Below, piece after piece: positions 1-7,793 of a stretch of 64,000 bases of DNA (positions are counted from its first letter, which is position 1; every line of letters begins with the position of its first letter). Origin of the DNA: Paraburkholderia ferrariae NBRC 106233 (GTDB taxonomy: Bacteria; Pseudomonadota; Gammaproteobacteria; Burkholderiales; Burkholderiaceae). The DNA lies in the NCBI RefSeq assembly GCF_000685035.1, contig NZ_BAYB01000031.1, positions 53,101-117,100 on the forward strand, read 5' to 3'. The position numbers and the translations under genes were made by a program. The notes beneath the pieces are model-generated. The model worked only from the letters and a program-made list of their open reading frames with translations. It had not been told where the DNA came from and ran no database searches.

Positions 1-2
1 AA

Positions 3-782
3 TGGATTCTCGTGACCGGGGCTTTTTTCGCGGGCCTGCTCAAGCGCTACGGGACCATCGGCGCGGGCGTGGGCTCGCAGATCTATATCGGGCAGTTGCT
101 CGCGTACGGTGCGCATCTCGGCCCCGGCGATCTTGGGGCGATCGCCATTTCCTGCCTCATCGCGATACTGGCTGCCGCCGTGCCGCGCCTCTTGAGCGGT
201 CCTGCCGAACTGGCCGCCGTTCCGGCCGTTACCGCGGGCGAGTCAGTATTTCGGACTCCTTTGTTGCTGCGTTCAGCCGAACTGGCGATGGGCGTTCAGG
301 CCGCGCTCGCGGCGGCGATTGTCGTGGTCCTGCACAGCGTGTGGGGGCTGGTGGAATCGGCGTGGGCGATCACCGCCTGCGTGTATGTCGTCACGGCGAC
401 GGCCGCTGGCACGCTGGAGCGCGTGCGGTGGCGCATCGTCGGCACGCTGGTGGGGGTGCCGCTCGGGCTCGCCTGCCTGCCCGCGGCGGAGCATGCGCCG
501 CTGCTCGTGTGGGTGGCGGCGTCGCTCGCGATGATCGTTTATGCCATGGCGCTTCCCGAGCGCTACGACGTAGCCTGCGGCGCGTTTGCCTTTGCGCTGG
601 TGGTCACGCTCGCGGCGACGGGCGAGCATTCCATCGCGGTGCTTGTGGCGCGCGCATGGGAGACCATGCTGGGCGGCGCGCTGGGGATCGCGATGGCGGT
701 GTTCGTGTTCCCGGTGCGGGCGCAACGACCCGCGGCGGCCGACGCTTCCGGCGATAACCGCGGGCCGCCCGGCCCCGGCTAA
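3..782 (+). CDS. FUSC family membrane protein, 5' truncated by the window
   Basis: The open frame runs in from the window edge (codon TGG at 3-5), so the true start lies outside; 259 residues are visible. The visible part has about six hydrophobic segments and reads like the C-terminal half of FUSC / aromatic-acid-exporter type inner membrane proteins, which are thought to export small aromatic compounds. The last 20 residues are a Pro/Ala/Gly-rich polar tail. A GTG at 12 could be an internal start, but the hydrophobic frame continues upstream of it without a stop. It converges on the LysR gene that follows. The family call is from overall appearance; the substrate is unknown. Confidence 0.6.
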   Translation, partial: WILVTGAFFAGLLKRYGTIGAGVGSQIYIGQLLAYGAHLGPGDLGAIAISCLIAILAAAVPRLLSGPAELAAVPAVTAGESVFRTPLLLRSAELAMGVQAALAAAIVVVLHSVWGLVESAWAITACVYVVTATAAGTLERVRWRIVGTLVGVPLGLACLPAAEHAPLLVWVAASLAMIVYAMALPERYDVACGAFAFALVVTLAATGEHSIAVLVARAWETMLGGALGIAMAVFVFPVRAQRPAAADASGDNRGPPGPG

Positions 783-839
783 ATCCACGTAAACCTGGGC
801 AGGCGAATCAGGCACACGAATCAGGCAGGCGAGCGCGCC

Positions 840-1757
840 TCAGAGGGACGCGACGATCAACTCGCGCAGCCAGCGATGCGCGGGATCGCGATGCGAGCGT
901 TCGTGCCAGAGCATCGACATTTCATAGCCCGGCACCTCCACGGGCGCCTCGACCACACGCAGCGCTGCGTTCTGGCGTGCGAGCCGCTCGGGCACCATCG
1001 CCACGAGATCGGTGCTCGCCGCTACCGACAACACGAACAGAAAATGCGGCACGGAGAGCACGACGCGCCGCGAGAGCCCTGCCGCGGCGAGCACGGTGTC
1101 GGTTACGCCGTGAAAACCGCCGCCGTCCGGCGAGACGATCACGTGTTCGAGCGCGCAGAACTGCGCGGCGGTCGGCCGCCGCTTCAGGCGGGGATGCCCG
1201 GCGCGGCCCGCGAGCACGTAACGCTCCGTGAACAGTGTGCGCCGCCGCAGATTGGGCGGCGAGCCCTCGGTGGTGTGAAACGCGAGATCGATCTGGCCGT
1301 GCTCGGCCTGCTTCTCGATGCGCGGCGGCACGAGGCCGACCACGGCAAGCCGCGTGTGCGGCGCGCGTGCGCGCAACGTGGGCAGCATGGGTTGCACGAG
1401 CGTGGATTCGCCGTAGTCGGTTGCCGCGAGGGTCCACGTATGCCGCGCGCTGGCCGGATCGAACGGGCTTTCGGGCGCCACGGCGCCCGCGAGCGCTTCC
1501 AGCGCCTGGCGCAGCGGCTCGCGCAGCGATTCGGCGCGTGCCGTGGGCCGCATGCCGCGCGGACCCGGCAGCAGCAGCGGATCGCCGAAGATCTCGCGCA
1601 GCTTGGCCAGTTGCACGCTCACGGTGGGCTGGGAGAAGTGCAGGCGTTCGGCGGCGCGCGTGACGTTGTGCTCGGCGAGCAGGGCATCCAGCGTCACCAG
1701 CAGGTTCAGATCCAGTTTCCTGAGATTGCCGATCATAATAGCTCGTATTTCGGACAT
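840..1757 (-). CDS. LysR-type transcriptional regulator
   Basis: 305-residue LysR regulator. The winged-helix N-terminus (about residues 8-70) has the family pattern LDLNLLVTLDALL, then VTRAAERLHFSQPTVSVQL as the recognition helix. A co-inducer binding domain fills residues 95-300. An ATG at 1736 (protein beginning MIGNLRKL) is an equally possible start; neither start has a good ribosome binding site. It is divergent from the quinone oxidoreductase at 1819, with only 61 bp of shared AT-rich promoter region (1758-1818). The usual LysR logic is therefore that it controls that gene, which is inference. Confidence 0.88.
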   Translation of the reverse strand: MSEIRAIMIGNLRKLDLNLLVTLDALLAEHNVTRAAERLHFSQPTVSVQLAKLREIFGDPLLLPGPRGMRPTARAESLREPLRQALEALAGAVAPESPFDPASARHTWTLAATDYGESTLVQPMLPTLRARAPHTRLAVVGLVPPRIEKQAEHGQIDLAFHTTEGSPPNLRRRTLFTERYVLAGRAGHPRLKRRPTAAQFCALEHVIVSPDGGGFHGVTDTVLAAAGLSRRVVLSVPHFLFVLSVAASTDLVAMVPERLARQNAALRVVEAPVEVPGYEMSMLWHERSHRDPAHRWLRELIVASL

Positions 1758-1818
1758 TCATTTTAAATATACCAGAGTGCGGCTTATGCTGATTCCACAC
1801 GGATACAGGAGCCGCGAA

Positions 1819-2595
1819 ATGAATGTTCTGCTTGTCTATGCCCATCCCGAACCCCGCTCGCTGAACGGCGCGCTCCGGGACTTCACGATCGAGCGGCTTG
1901 CCGCAGCCGGTCACACGGTAGAGGTATCGGATCTCTATGCGATGAACTGGAAAGCGGTGCTCGACGCCGAGGACACCACCGCGCGCCTCGACGCGGGCCG
2001 TTTCGACGCCTCGCTCGACTCGAAGCACGCCTACAAGAACGGCTTGCAAAGCGCCGACATCGCGCGCGAGCAGCAGAAGCTGATGCGCGCCGATATGGTC
2101 ATCCTGCAGTTCCCGCTGTGGTGGTTTTCGATGCCCGCCATCCTGAAGGGCTGGGTGGAGCGGGTCTACGCATATGGCTTTGCCTACGGCGTGGGCGAGC
2201 ACTCCGACGTGCGCTGGGGCAGCCGCTACGGCGAAGGCAACCTGGCCGGCAAGCGCGCGATGCTCGTGGTCACGGCGGGCGGGTGGGCCTCGCACTACGG
2301 ACCGCGCGGCATCAACGGGCCGATGGAGGACATCCTTTTTCCCATCCATCACGGCATTCTTTATTACCCGGGTTTCGAAGTCCTGCCGCCCTATGTCGTG
2401 CACCGCACGAGCCGCATGGACGAAACGCGCTTCGAAACGATTCGCCGCGAACTGGGCGAGCGGCTCGATAGTTTGCAGGAGACGAAGCCCATCGCGTTTC
2501 GACCGCAAAACGCGGGCGACTACGAGATCCCGGCGCTCACGTTACGCGAAGAAGTTGCGCCGGGTCGTGTGGGTTTTGCCGCTCACGTGGCGTGA
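1819..2595 (+). CDS. NAD(P)H dehydrogenase (quinone), flavodoxin-like fold
   Basis: 258-residue cytosolic flavoprotein of the NQO1/MdaB/KefF family, expected to reduce quinones by two electrons with NAD(P)H and FMN or FAD. The N-terminus MNVLLVYAHPEPRSLNGAL is the typical beta strand plus flavin phosphate loop. LQFPLWWFSMPAILKGWVER (about residues 95-114) is the conserved flavin and dimer segment. GPMEDILFPIHHGILYYPG lies near residue 175. The ATG at 1819 is preceded by AGGAG at 1807. It is divergent from a LysR gene that probably regulates it. A role in electrophile or quinone stress is inferred from the family. Confidence 0.88.
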   Translation: MNVLLVYAHPEPRSLNGALRDFTIERLAAAGHTVEVSDLYAMNWKAVLDAEDTTARLDAGRFDASLDSKHAYKNGLQSADIAREQQKLMRADMVILQFPLWWFSMPAILKGWVERVYAYGFAYGVGEHSDVRWGSRYGEGNLAGKRAMLVVTAGGWASHYGPRGINGPMEDILFPIHHGILYYPGFEVLPPYVVHRTSRMDETRFETIRRELGERLDSLQETKPIAFRPQNAGDYEIPALTLREEVAPGRVGFAAHVA

Positions 2596-2605
2596 CGCAT
2601 GTCGT

Positions 2606-3532
2606 TTAGCTCTCCCAATAACCTTCGCGGCGATACAGCGCGGCATAGAAGTCGATGAACGCGCGCACCTTCGAAGAAACGGTTTTCTTCGGCGGATACA
2701 CGGCCCAGATGGCCGGCTCGGCGCGCGTGGGCTGCGCTTCCCAGTCGGGCAGCACGCGGATGAGCCGGCCCTCGCGGATTGCTGTGCCCGTGGCCCATGC
2801 GGGCAGCAGGGCAACGCCGCGCCCGGCGATGGCGAGTTCGAGCAGTGCTTCGGTGTCGTCCACGCGCAGGCGCCCTTGTAGCTGCACGGCGGCTTCCTCG
2901 GCCGCGCCTGCGCGCATGCGGTTGACGAGGAACCAGCGGTCGTCGGGGGCCAGCGCAAAACGCAGCGCCGTATGCTGCGCGAGATCGGCTGGAGTAAGCG
3001 GCGTGCCGTGCTGTGTCACGTAGCCCGGACTCGCGCACACGATGCGACGATGCGGCGCAAGCTGGCGCGCCATCAACTGGGAGTCGGGCAGGGCGCCGAT
3101 GCGGATCGCGAGGTCGATGCCCGCGTCGATCACGTTGAGCACGCTTTCCGTGATGACGCAGTCCACGTCGATCTTCGGATAGCGGTCCATGAACTCGGGC
3201 AGATGGCGCACGATATGGCGGCGCCCGAACGCGCCCGGCATCGTCACGCGCAGCAGGCCGCGCGGCGAGCGGTTGAGCGAAGCGGCGGCTTCGCGCGCCT
3301 CGTCGAGGCTCTTTTCCACGAGCCGCGCATGCTCGCGAAACACCCGGCCGCCCTCGGTGAGCACGAGGCCGCGCGTGGATCGGTTGAAGAGCGCAATGCC
3401 CAGATCGCGTTCGAGCTCGCTGATGTGGCGCGAGACGGTGGAGGTCTTGACGCCCGTGCGTTCCGCGGCCTGGCTGAAACTGCCGAGTTCGGCGGCGTGC
3501 AGAAAGGCGCGAATGGCCGAGAAGTAATCCAT
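2606..3532 (-). CDS. LysR-type transcriptional regulator
   Basis: 308-residue LysR protein of the large proteobacterial subgroup that starts MDYFSAIRAFLHAAELGSFS. The helix-turn-helix includes SQAAERTGVKTSTVSRHISE (residues 19-38), and FNRSTRGLVLTEGG follows. The effector domain contains the subgroup signature DLAIRIGALPDSQLMARQL and ends in KVRAFIDFYAALY. It converges on the quinone oxidoreductase, with 10 bp between stops, and is divergent from the bicupin gene at 3719, its most likely target. There is no effector evidence in the sequence. Confidence 0.9.
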   Translation of the reverse strand: MDYFSAIRAFLHAAELGSFSQAAERTGVKTSTVSRHISELERDLGIALFNRSTRGLVLTEGGRVFREHARLVEKSLDEAREAAASLNRSPRGLLRVTMPGAFGRRHIVRHLPEFMDRYPKIDVDCVITESVLNVIDAGIDLAIRIGALPDSQLMARQLAPHRRIVCASPGYVTQHGTPLTPADLAQHTALRFALAPDDRWFLVNRMRAGAAEEAAVQLQGRLRVDDTEALLELAIAGRGVALLPAWATGTAIREGRLIRVLPDWEAQPTRAEPAIWAVYPPKKTVSSKVRAFIDFYAALYRREGYWES

Positions 3533-3718
3533 GCGTGGCGTTCCGGGGGGACTTTGCCCGATTGTACGGGAGGCCGCGCTGCGCCCTCCAGTTATCCCTT
3601 TTTTGCAAAGCTGATTTCGGCGGCGGGTGGTTCCGGCCCGTGCGACGCATACCTATAGTGGCTACCAGCCGCCGCGCATTGCCTGCGCGGCTCCCCACAC
3701 ACCGCAAGGAATGCCGCC

Positions 3719-4666
3719 ATGCTGAACCCGACTTCTCCCGCCGCGCTCGCGCTCGACGACGAAACCGTGACCCGCGATGCGCAGTACTTCGAATACACGT
3801 CCTCGGCCAATCCGATCGGCGCGAAGTTGATCTCCCGCGTGCCCTACCGTACGTTTGCGAGTTCGCTCTACGACAGCGGTCCTACGCGCATCGTGCCGCT
3901 CGATCTTTCCGCCGAACTGGGCTGCGACTACCCGGCTACGGGGCCGGGTCTGCTTGCGCACTTCGTGCGCATTCTCGCCGGGGAATCCGTGGACCTCGAT
4001 GTGAATGCAACTTCGCAGGTGTGCTACGTGCTCGAAGGCTCGGGCGTGGTCAAGCAGAAGGACGCGGCGTTCCGCTTCGGCGCCGGCGACTTCTTCGCGC
4101 TGCCCGGCGGCGCCCCCGCACACATCGCCGCCGATTCCACCGCGCGCCTCTACTACGTCAACGACGGCCCGCTGCTCGCGTACCTGGGCGTGGACTTCGG
4201 CCATGCGCGCTTCACGCCCACGCTGTACCCCGCGGCCCGCGCGCAGGCCGAGCTCGACCAGGTGGCCCGTGCGCCCGGTGCGGCCCAGCGCAACCGCGTG
4301 AGCATCCTGCTCGGCAATACGCACTTTCCGCAGACGCGCACCGTCACGCATTCGATGTGGGCCATGTTCGGCGTGATCGCGCCGGGGACCGTGCAAAAGC
4401 CGCATCGCCATCAGTCAATTGCGCTCGACTTCGTTCCCAACTGCAAGCCGGGTGTTTATACGCTCGTGGGCCCGGAACTGGACGCCGCGGGCAATATCGC
4501 GAATCCGCAGCGCGTGGACTGGACGCCGGGCATGGCGTTCGTCACGCCGCCCGGCTACTGGCACGCGCATTTCAACGAATCGGACGACGTGGCGCACGTG
4601 ATCCCGCTTCAGGATGCGGGACTGCAGACTTACCTGCGCGCTCTGGATATCCGCTTCGCGCATTGA
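3719..4666 (+). CDS. Bicupin protein (gentisate dioxygenase-like superfamily), function unassigned
   Basis: 315 residues with two cupin barrels. The first (about 80-150) has CYVLEGSGVVKQKDAAFRFG followed by GDFFALPGG. The second (about 215-300) has KPHRHQSIALDF, carrying the H-x-H metal ligand pattern, and GMAFVTPPGYWHAHFNES. The second barrel keeps histidines that could hold iron. The first lacks the His pair and may be structural. Gentisate 1,2-dioxygenase and related ring-cleaving enzymes have this architecture, but I would not assign a substrate. RBS AAGGAA lies at 3706. It is divergent from the LysR gene at 2606-3532. Its 3' end overlaps the 3' end of the convergent hpnL-like gene by 95 bp. 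Confidence 0.75.
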   Translation: MLNPTSPAALALDDETVTRDAQYFEYTSSANPIGAKLISRVPYRTFASSLYDSGPTRIVPLDLSAELGCDYPATGPGLLAHFVRILAGESVDLDVNATSQVCYVLEGSGVVKQKDAAFRFGAGDFFALPGGAPAHIAADSTARLYYVNDGPLLAYLGVDFGHARFTPTLYPAARAQAELDQVARAPGAAQRNRVSILLGNTHFPQTRTVTHSMWAMFGVIAPGTVQKPHRHQSIALDFVPNCKPGVYTLVGPELDAAGNIANPQRVDWTPGMAFVTPPGYWHAHFNESDDVAHVIPLQDAGLQTYLRALDIRFAH

Positions 4667-5696
4667 GCGCCGAACTGGAGGCATGCACCGCATTCGGCGC
4701 GCTGCGTGCCTCGCGTCCGCCGGCATCTGCGCCGCGCGGGCGCGCTTCGGCGAATTGCCAGGCAATGAGGCCGGGCACGTAGAACAACAGGTCGCGCACC
4801 CGGCGGGCGCCCGCGAGCGCGAGGCAGGTGGGCGCGTCGAAGCCCAGCAGCCCGCCGATCAGCACGAAGCCGCCTTCCTGGACGCCCAGCCCAGCGGGCA
4901 CGAGAAACGCAGCACTGCTAACGAGCTGAATGAGCGCTTCGATCACGAAGGCCTGGATAAAGGTGGGCGAGGCGCCGAGCACGTGCAGCGCGAGCCAGAT
5001 TTCGAGCGCGTAGCCTGCACATTGCAGCGTCTGCCAGATGAGGAGATAGCGCAGAACCACAGCCGTTTTCCGCCAGATCAGCTTGACCGACTGGTCGATG
5101 CGCGCCGATTTGCCGACAAGGTCGTACACCTTGCCGCTCGTGACGTGGTTGAGCACCTGCGCGGCGCGCTCGAACGGGCGCGCGTGCTGCACGAGCGCGA
5201 AGAGCAGCAGGACGGGCGCAAGCGCCGCGATGCCCCAGGCAAGCTGGCCGGCAACGCGCGCCGTGTCGGACGAGGCCCGTTCGAGCAGGTAGCCGGCCGC
5301 GGCGAGCGCGTAGATCAACTGGCTCACGAGCGTGAGCTGCATATCGACGACGAGACTCGCCGCCGCGGTGGCCGGGCGCACGCCATGGCGGCCGAGCAGC
5401 CGGAACGACACGATCTCGCCGCCCACGCGCGCGACCGGCAAGAGACCGTTGATCGATTCGCGCAGCCACACGAGCCGCAACATCGTCGAGAACCGCGGGC
5501 GCTCGCGCGCACGGATCAGCGTGCGCCAGTCCCACGCGTTGGCGAGCATCGACAGGATATGGGCCGCGGCCGCGAGCAGAAGGCCCGCGCCTGCGCCCTG
5601 CAACAGGCGGAAGATCGCAGCGGGATGGTCGCGCCAAACCAGCCAGATCGCGATGGCGAGGCCGCAAAGGGCGGCCGCGCGTCCGAGATGCTTCAT
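4572..5696 (-). CDS. hpnL: HpnL-like membrane protein (LPG synthase TM-region family)
   Basis: 374 residues with eight or more hydrophobic helices between about 8 and 320, matching the flippase-like transmembrane family that includes hopanoid-associated HpnL. Conserved stretches include NGLLPVARVGGEIVSFRLLG and AAFLVPAGLGVQEGGFVLIG (the PAGLGVQEGG loop is diagnostic). ATG at 5694-5696 (MKHLGRA). It lies 50 bp downstream of hpnI on the same strand, consistent with a hopanoid operon fragment; the other hpn genes are not in the window. The last 50 or so residues are a charged, Ala/Arg/Pro-rich tail that runs 95 bp antisense into the bicupin gene, longer than I expect for the family. Transport of a hopanoid lipid is family inference. 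Confidence 0.8.
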   Translation of the reverse strand: MKHLGRAAALCGLAIAIWLVWRDHPAAIFRLLQGAGAGLLLAAAAHILSMLANAWDWRTLIRARERPRFSTMLRLVWLRESINGLLPVARVGGEIVSFRLLGRHGVRPATAAASLVVDMQLTLVSQLIYALAAAGYLLERASSDTARVAGQLAWGIAALAPVLLLFALVQHARPFERAAQVLNHVTSGKVYDLVGKSARIDQSVKLIWRKTAVVLRYLLIWQTLQCAGYALEIWLALHVLGASPTFIQAFVIEALIQLVSSAAFLVPAGLGVQEGGFVLIGGLLGFDAPTCLALAGARRVRDLLFYVPGLIAWQFAEARPRGADAGGREARSAPNAVHASSSALNARSGYPERAGKSAVPHPEAGSRAPRRPIR

Positions 5697-5746
5697 CGAT
5701 GAACCACTGCCCTGTGTGTGTCGTTCTGGTGCCGCGCTGTCTGCAT

Positions 5747-7105
5747 TCAATCGTCGTGCAGGGGGGCGAGGCGGCCGTTGCCGTCGACGCTGAAATGAAA
5801 GCCGCGCCAGACGACGCGCGACGAGCCGAAGCTGGCAACGAAGATCATGCACTGCACGATATCCCACATTGGCAGCAGCCACAATCCGCGGCAGGGCTCG
5901 CCGATGGCCCGGTCGGTTTGCCATTTGAGCGCCGCGCGCGCGGCGAGGGCGGCGAGGGCCAGCGCCCATGCGGCGGGGGCGCCGCCCGAGGCGAGCACGG
6001 CCACGAGGGCGAGCGCGAACGGATGCATCAGCGTGGAACCCAGATGCCCGCTGCGGTCGGCGGCGCGGATCGTGCGGCTCCAGCGCAGTTCATGGGTGAA
6101 GAGGGCCGTGAAGGTGGTTTCCACGCACGCGTGCCGCACGGTGAACGCGGGCACGGCCACCCGTGCGCCGGTGGCGCGCACCGCAACGCCTAGCGCGTGA
6201 TCTTCGGCGAGATGGTGGGCGAACTGCGCGAGTCCGCCGATGCGTTCGAGCATCGTGCGCGTGAGGGCGATGGTCTGCCCGAAGCAGGGGCGCGCGCGGC
6301 CGATGGCGAGACCCGTCACGACGCCGGGCAGAAAGTGGTAGTTCGTCGAAGCTGCGGCGGCGCGCGGCCAGAACCCCGGCGCACAGAGGCCGCGATAGAC
6401 ACAGGTGACGAGGCCCACGTCGGGTTGCTGCAGCGCGCCGACGATACGGCGCAAATAGTCGCGCTCTACGCTCACGTCGCTATCGGCGAAGCACAGCACG
6501 TCGTGTTCCGCATGGCCGAGCATGTTGACCAGATTGGCAATCTTGCGGTTGGGGCCATAGAGCCGCGAATCGGCAATCACGCTGATGTGTGCGTGCGCAT
6601 AGCGCGCGCGCAGCGTCTCCACGGTTTGCAGGGCGTCGTCGTTGGCGTCGTGCACGCCGAACAGGTAATGCACGGGCCCCGCGTAGTCCTGCTCGAAGAA
6701 GCTCGCGAGATTGTGTTCGAGATGCCATTCGTCGCCGTGCAGCGGCTTGACGACGGTGACGCCGGGATAGCTGGCGGGCGCTTCGCAGGGCTGTGCGAAG
6801 AAGCGGCGCACGAGCACGCTGGCCACGCAGCAATAGACGATGCCCAATGCCGCGGCCAGCGCGCAGAGCGCGGCGACCAACATGAGCAGCGCATGCGCGA
6901 GTTGCCACAGTGTGAACGGCGAAAGCGCGCTCAACGCGAAGAGCGCGCTGGAGAGCGTGAGCGCGGCGAAGAGCAGGGCAAGCGTAGCGCCGGTGTGCCC
7001 ACGGGTGCGCTGGGCGCGCGAGAGGCCCATTACGCGGTGTACGCGCGCAAGGTGCGGCGCGAGAATGCGTCGCGATTGCGACGGCGGACCTGCGGGTGCG
7101 GCCAT
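5747..7105 (-). CDS. hpnI: Hopanoid-associated glycosyltransferase HpnI
   Basis: 452-residue family 2 glycosyltransferase of the ceramide-glucosyltransferase-like HpnI group. HpnI adds an N-acetylglucosaminyl unit to bacteriohopanetetrol. Two N-terminal TM segments are followed by the catalytic domain: VTVVKPLHGDEWHLEHNL, then VLCFADSDVSVERDYLRRI with the D-x-D metal site, then HHLAEDHALG with the catalytic ED, and HELRWSRTIR with the (Q/R)xxRW motif. C-terminal TM helices follow. The start is chosen at ATG 7103-7105; a second ATG at 7030 (MGLSRAQ) is possible and neither has a strong RBS. It is followed at 50 bp by hpnL. Confidence 0.87.
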   Translation of the reverse strand: MAAPAGPPSQSRRILAPHLARVHRVMGLSRAQRTRGHTGATLALLFAALTLSSALFALSALSPFTLWQLAHALLMLVAALCALAAALGIVYCCVASVLVRRFFAQPCEAPASYPGVTVVKPLHGDEWHLEHNLASFFEQDYAGPVHYLFGVHDANDDALQTVETLRARYAHAHISVIADSRLYGPNRKIANLVNMLGHAEHDVLCFADSDVSVERDYLRRIVGALQQPDVGLVTCVYRGLCAPGFWPRAAAASTNYHFLPGVVTGLAIGRARPCFGQTIALTRTMLERIGGLAQFAHHLAEDHALGVAVRATGARVAVPAFTVRHACVETTFTALFTHELRWSRTIRAADRSGHLGSTLMHPFALALVAVLASGGAPAAWALALAALAARAALKWQTDRAIGEPCRGLWLLPMWDIVQCMIFVASFGSSRVVWRGFHFSVDGNGRLAPLHDD

Positions 7106-7261
7106 TTCATGAGAGGAATACCCCCGTGACGCTTGTCGCAATGCTCCGAGCAGTATAGGAGCCGGTATTGACGCTGGTATGACGTCATTGCGAACGATCG
7201 GGTTACCGCGTATTTCGGCCGTGCATTCCGGTCGCCCGTTTTGCCCACTCGTTTCGTTCAC

Positions 7262-7615
7262 TCAAGAAGGCAGTGCCGGATCGAACGTGTGCCGGTTCAG
7301 CCGCACGTGCAGCAGGACCAGCAGGCGCCGCGGGCACTCGGGACCCAGGGCCACCGTGCGGCGTTGCCAGCCGACGAGCCGCGCATGGCGGCTCGCAAGC
7401 GCGTCGCGAAACGCATCGCGGGCGAGGCCGCGCATCGCATACATGCCGACCGCAATGGTCAGTACCGCGCCCACGCGGAACAGAGCCGACGTGAAGACTG
7501 CCTGCGGCACCTGCAGCACGACGATTGCAATGAAAACGACAGCCTGAAGCAGGATGGCTGAAAGCGCGGCGAGTTGCAGATACGCGCGCAACTGCTCGAC
7601 AAGCGGCGGCTTCAT
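7262..7615 (-). CDS. Small two-TM membrane protein of unknown function
   Basis: 117 residues. Two hydrophobic segments (about residues 13-36 and 44-62) are followed by a basic C-terminal half. The ATG at 7613-7615 (MKPPLVEQLRAYLQL) is preceded on the minus strand by GGAG at 11 nt. I recognise no family. It sits alone between hpnI and the dipeptidase-like gene on the same strand, with about 150 bp on either side, so it is probably its own transcription unit. Confidence 0.55.
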   Translation of the reverse strand: MKPPLVEQLRAYLQLAALSAILLQAVVFIAIVVLQVPQAVFTSALFRVGAVLTIAVGMYAMRGLARDAFRDALASRHARLVGWQRRTVALGPECPRRLLVLLHVRLNRHTFDPALPS

Positions 7616-7750
7616 GATGAGATCGACTCCAACGCGCTGCGGGGATATGACGTTTGAGCGACGCGGACGGAATTTGCATCCTGAGTGGCGTCTCAACGTT
7701 CCCGCGATCATAGCGGTCGAAGATGAAGAAAAGCTGAAGCTCCGGCTCAT

Positions 7751-7777
7751 GAGGCGCGAGGCCGCACTTCGCGCCTC
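7751..7777. terminator. Strong hairpin downstream of the dipeptidase-like gene
   Basis: Perfect 9-bp inverted repeat GAGGCGCGA (7751-7759) / TCGCGCCTC (7769-7777) with a 9-nt loop, 17 bp beyond the stop of the minus-strand gene at 7794. No T-run follows on either strand, so it may be a Rho-assisted or mRNA-stabilising hairpin rather than a classic intrinsic terminator. Confidence 0.4.
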
Positions 7778-7793
7778 GCACCCCACGCAGCGC

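Noticed and set aside
2..757. 251-codon frame MDSRDRGFFRG... on the plus strand at the window start
   Set aside because: Arg-rich shadow of the FUSC-like frame; no domains and no ribosome binding site.
922..2508. Long minus-strand frame across the LysR and quinone oxidoreductase genes
   Set aside because: It overlaps two clear genes in other frames and has the Arg/Ala composition of a high-GC shadow.
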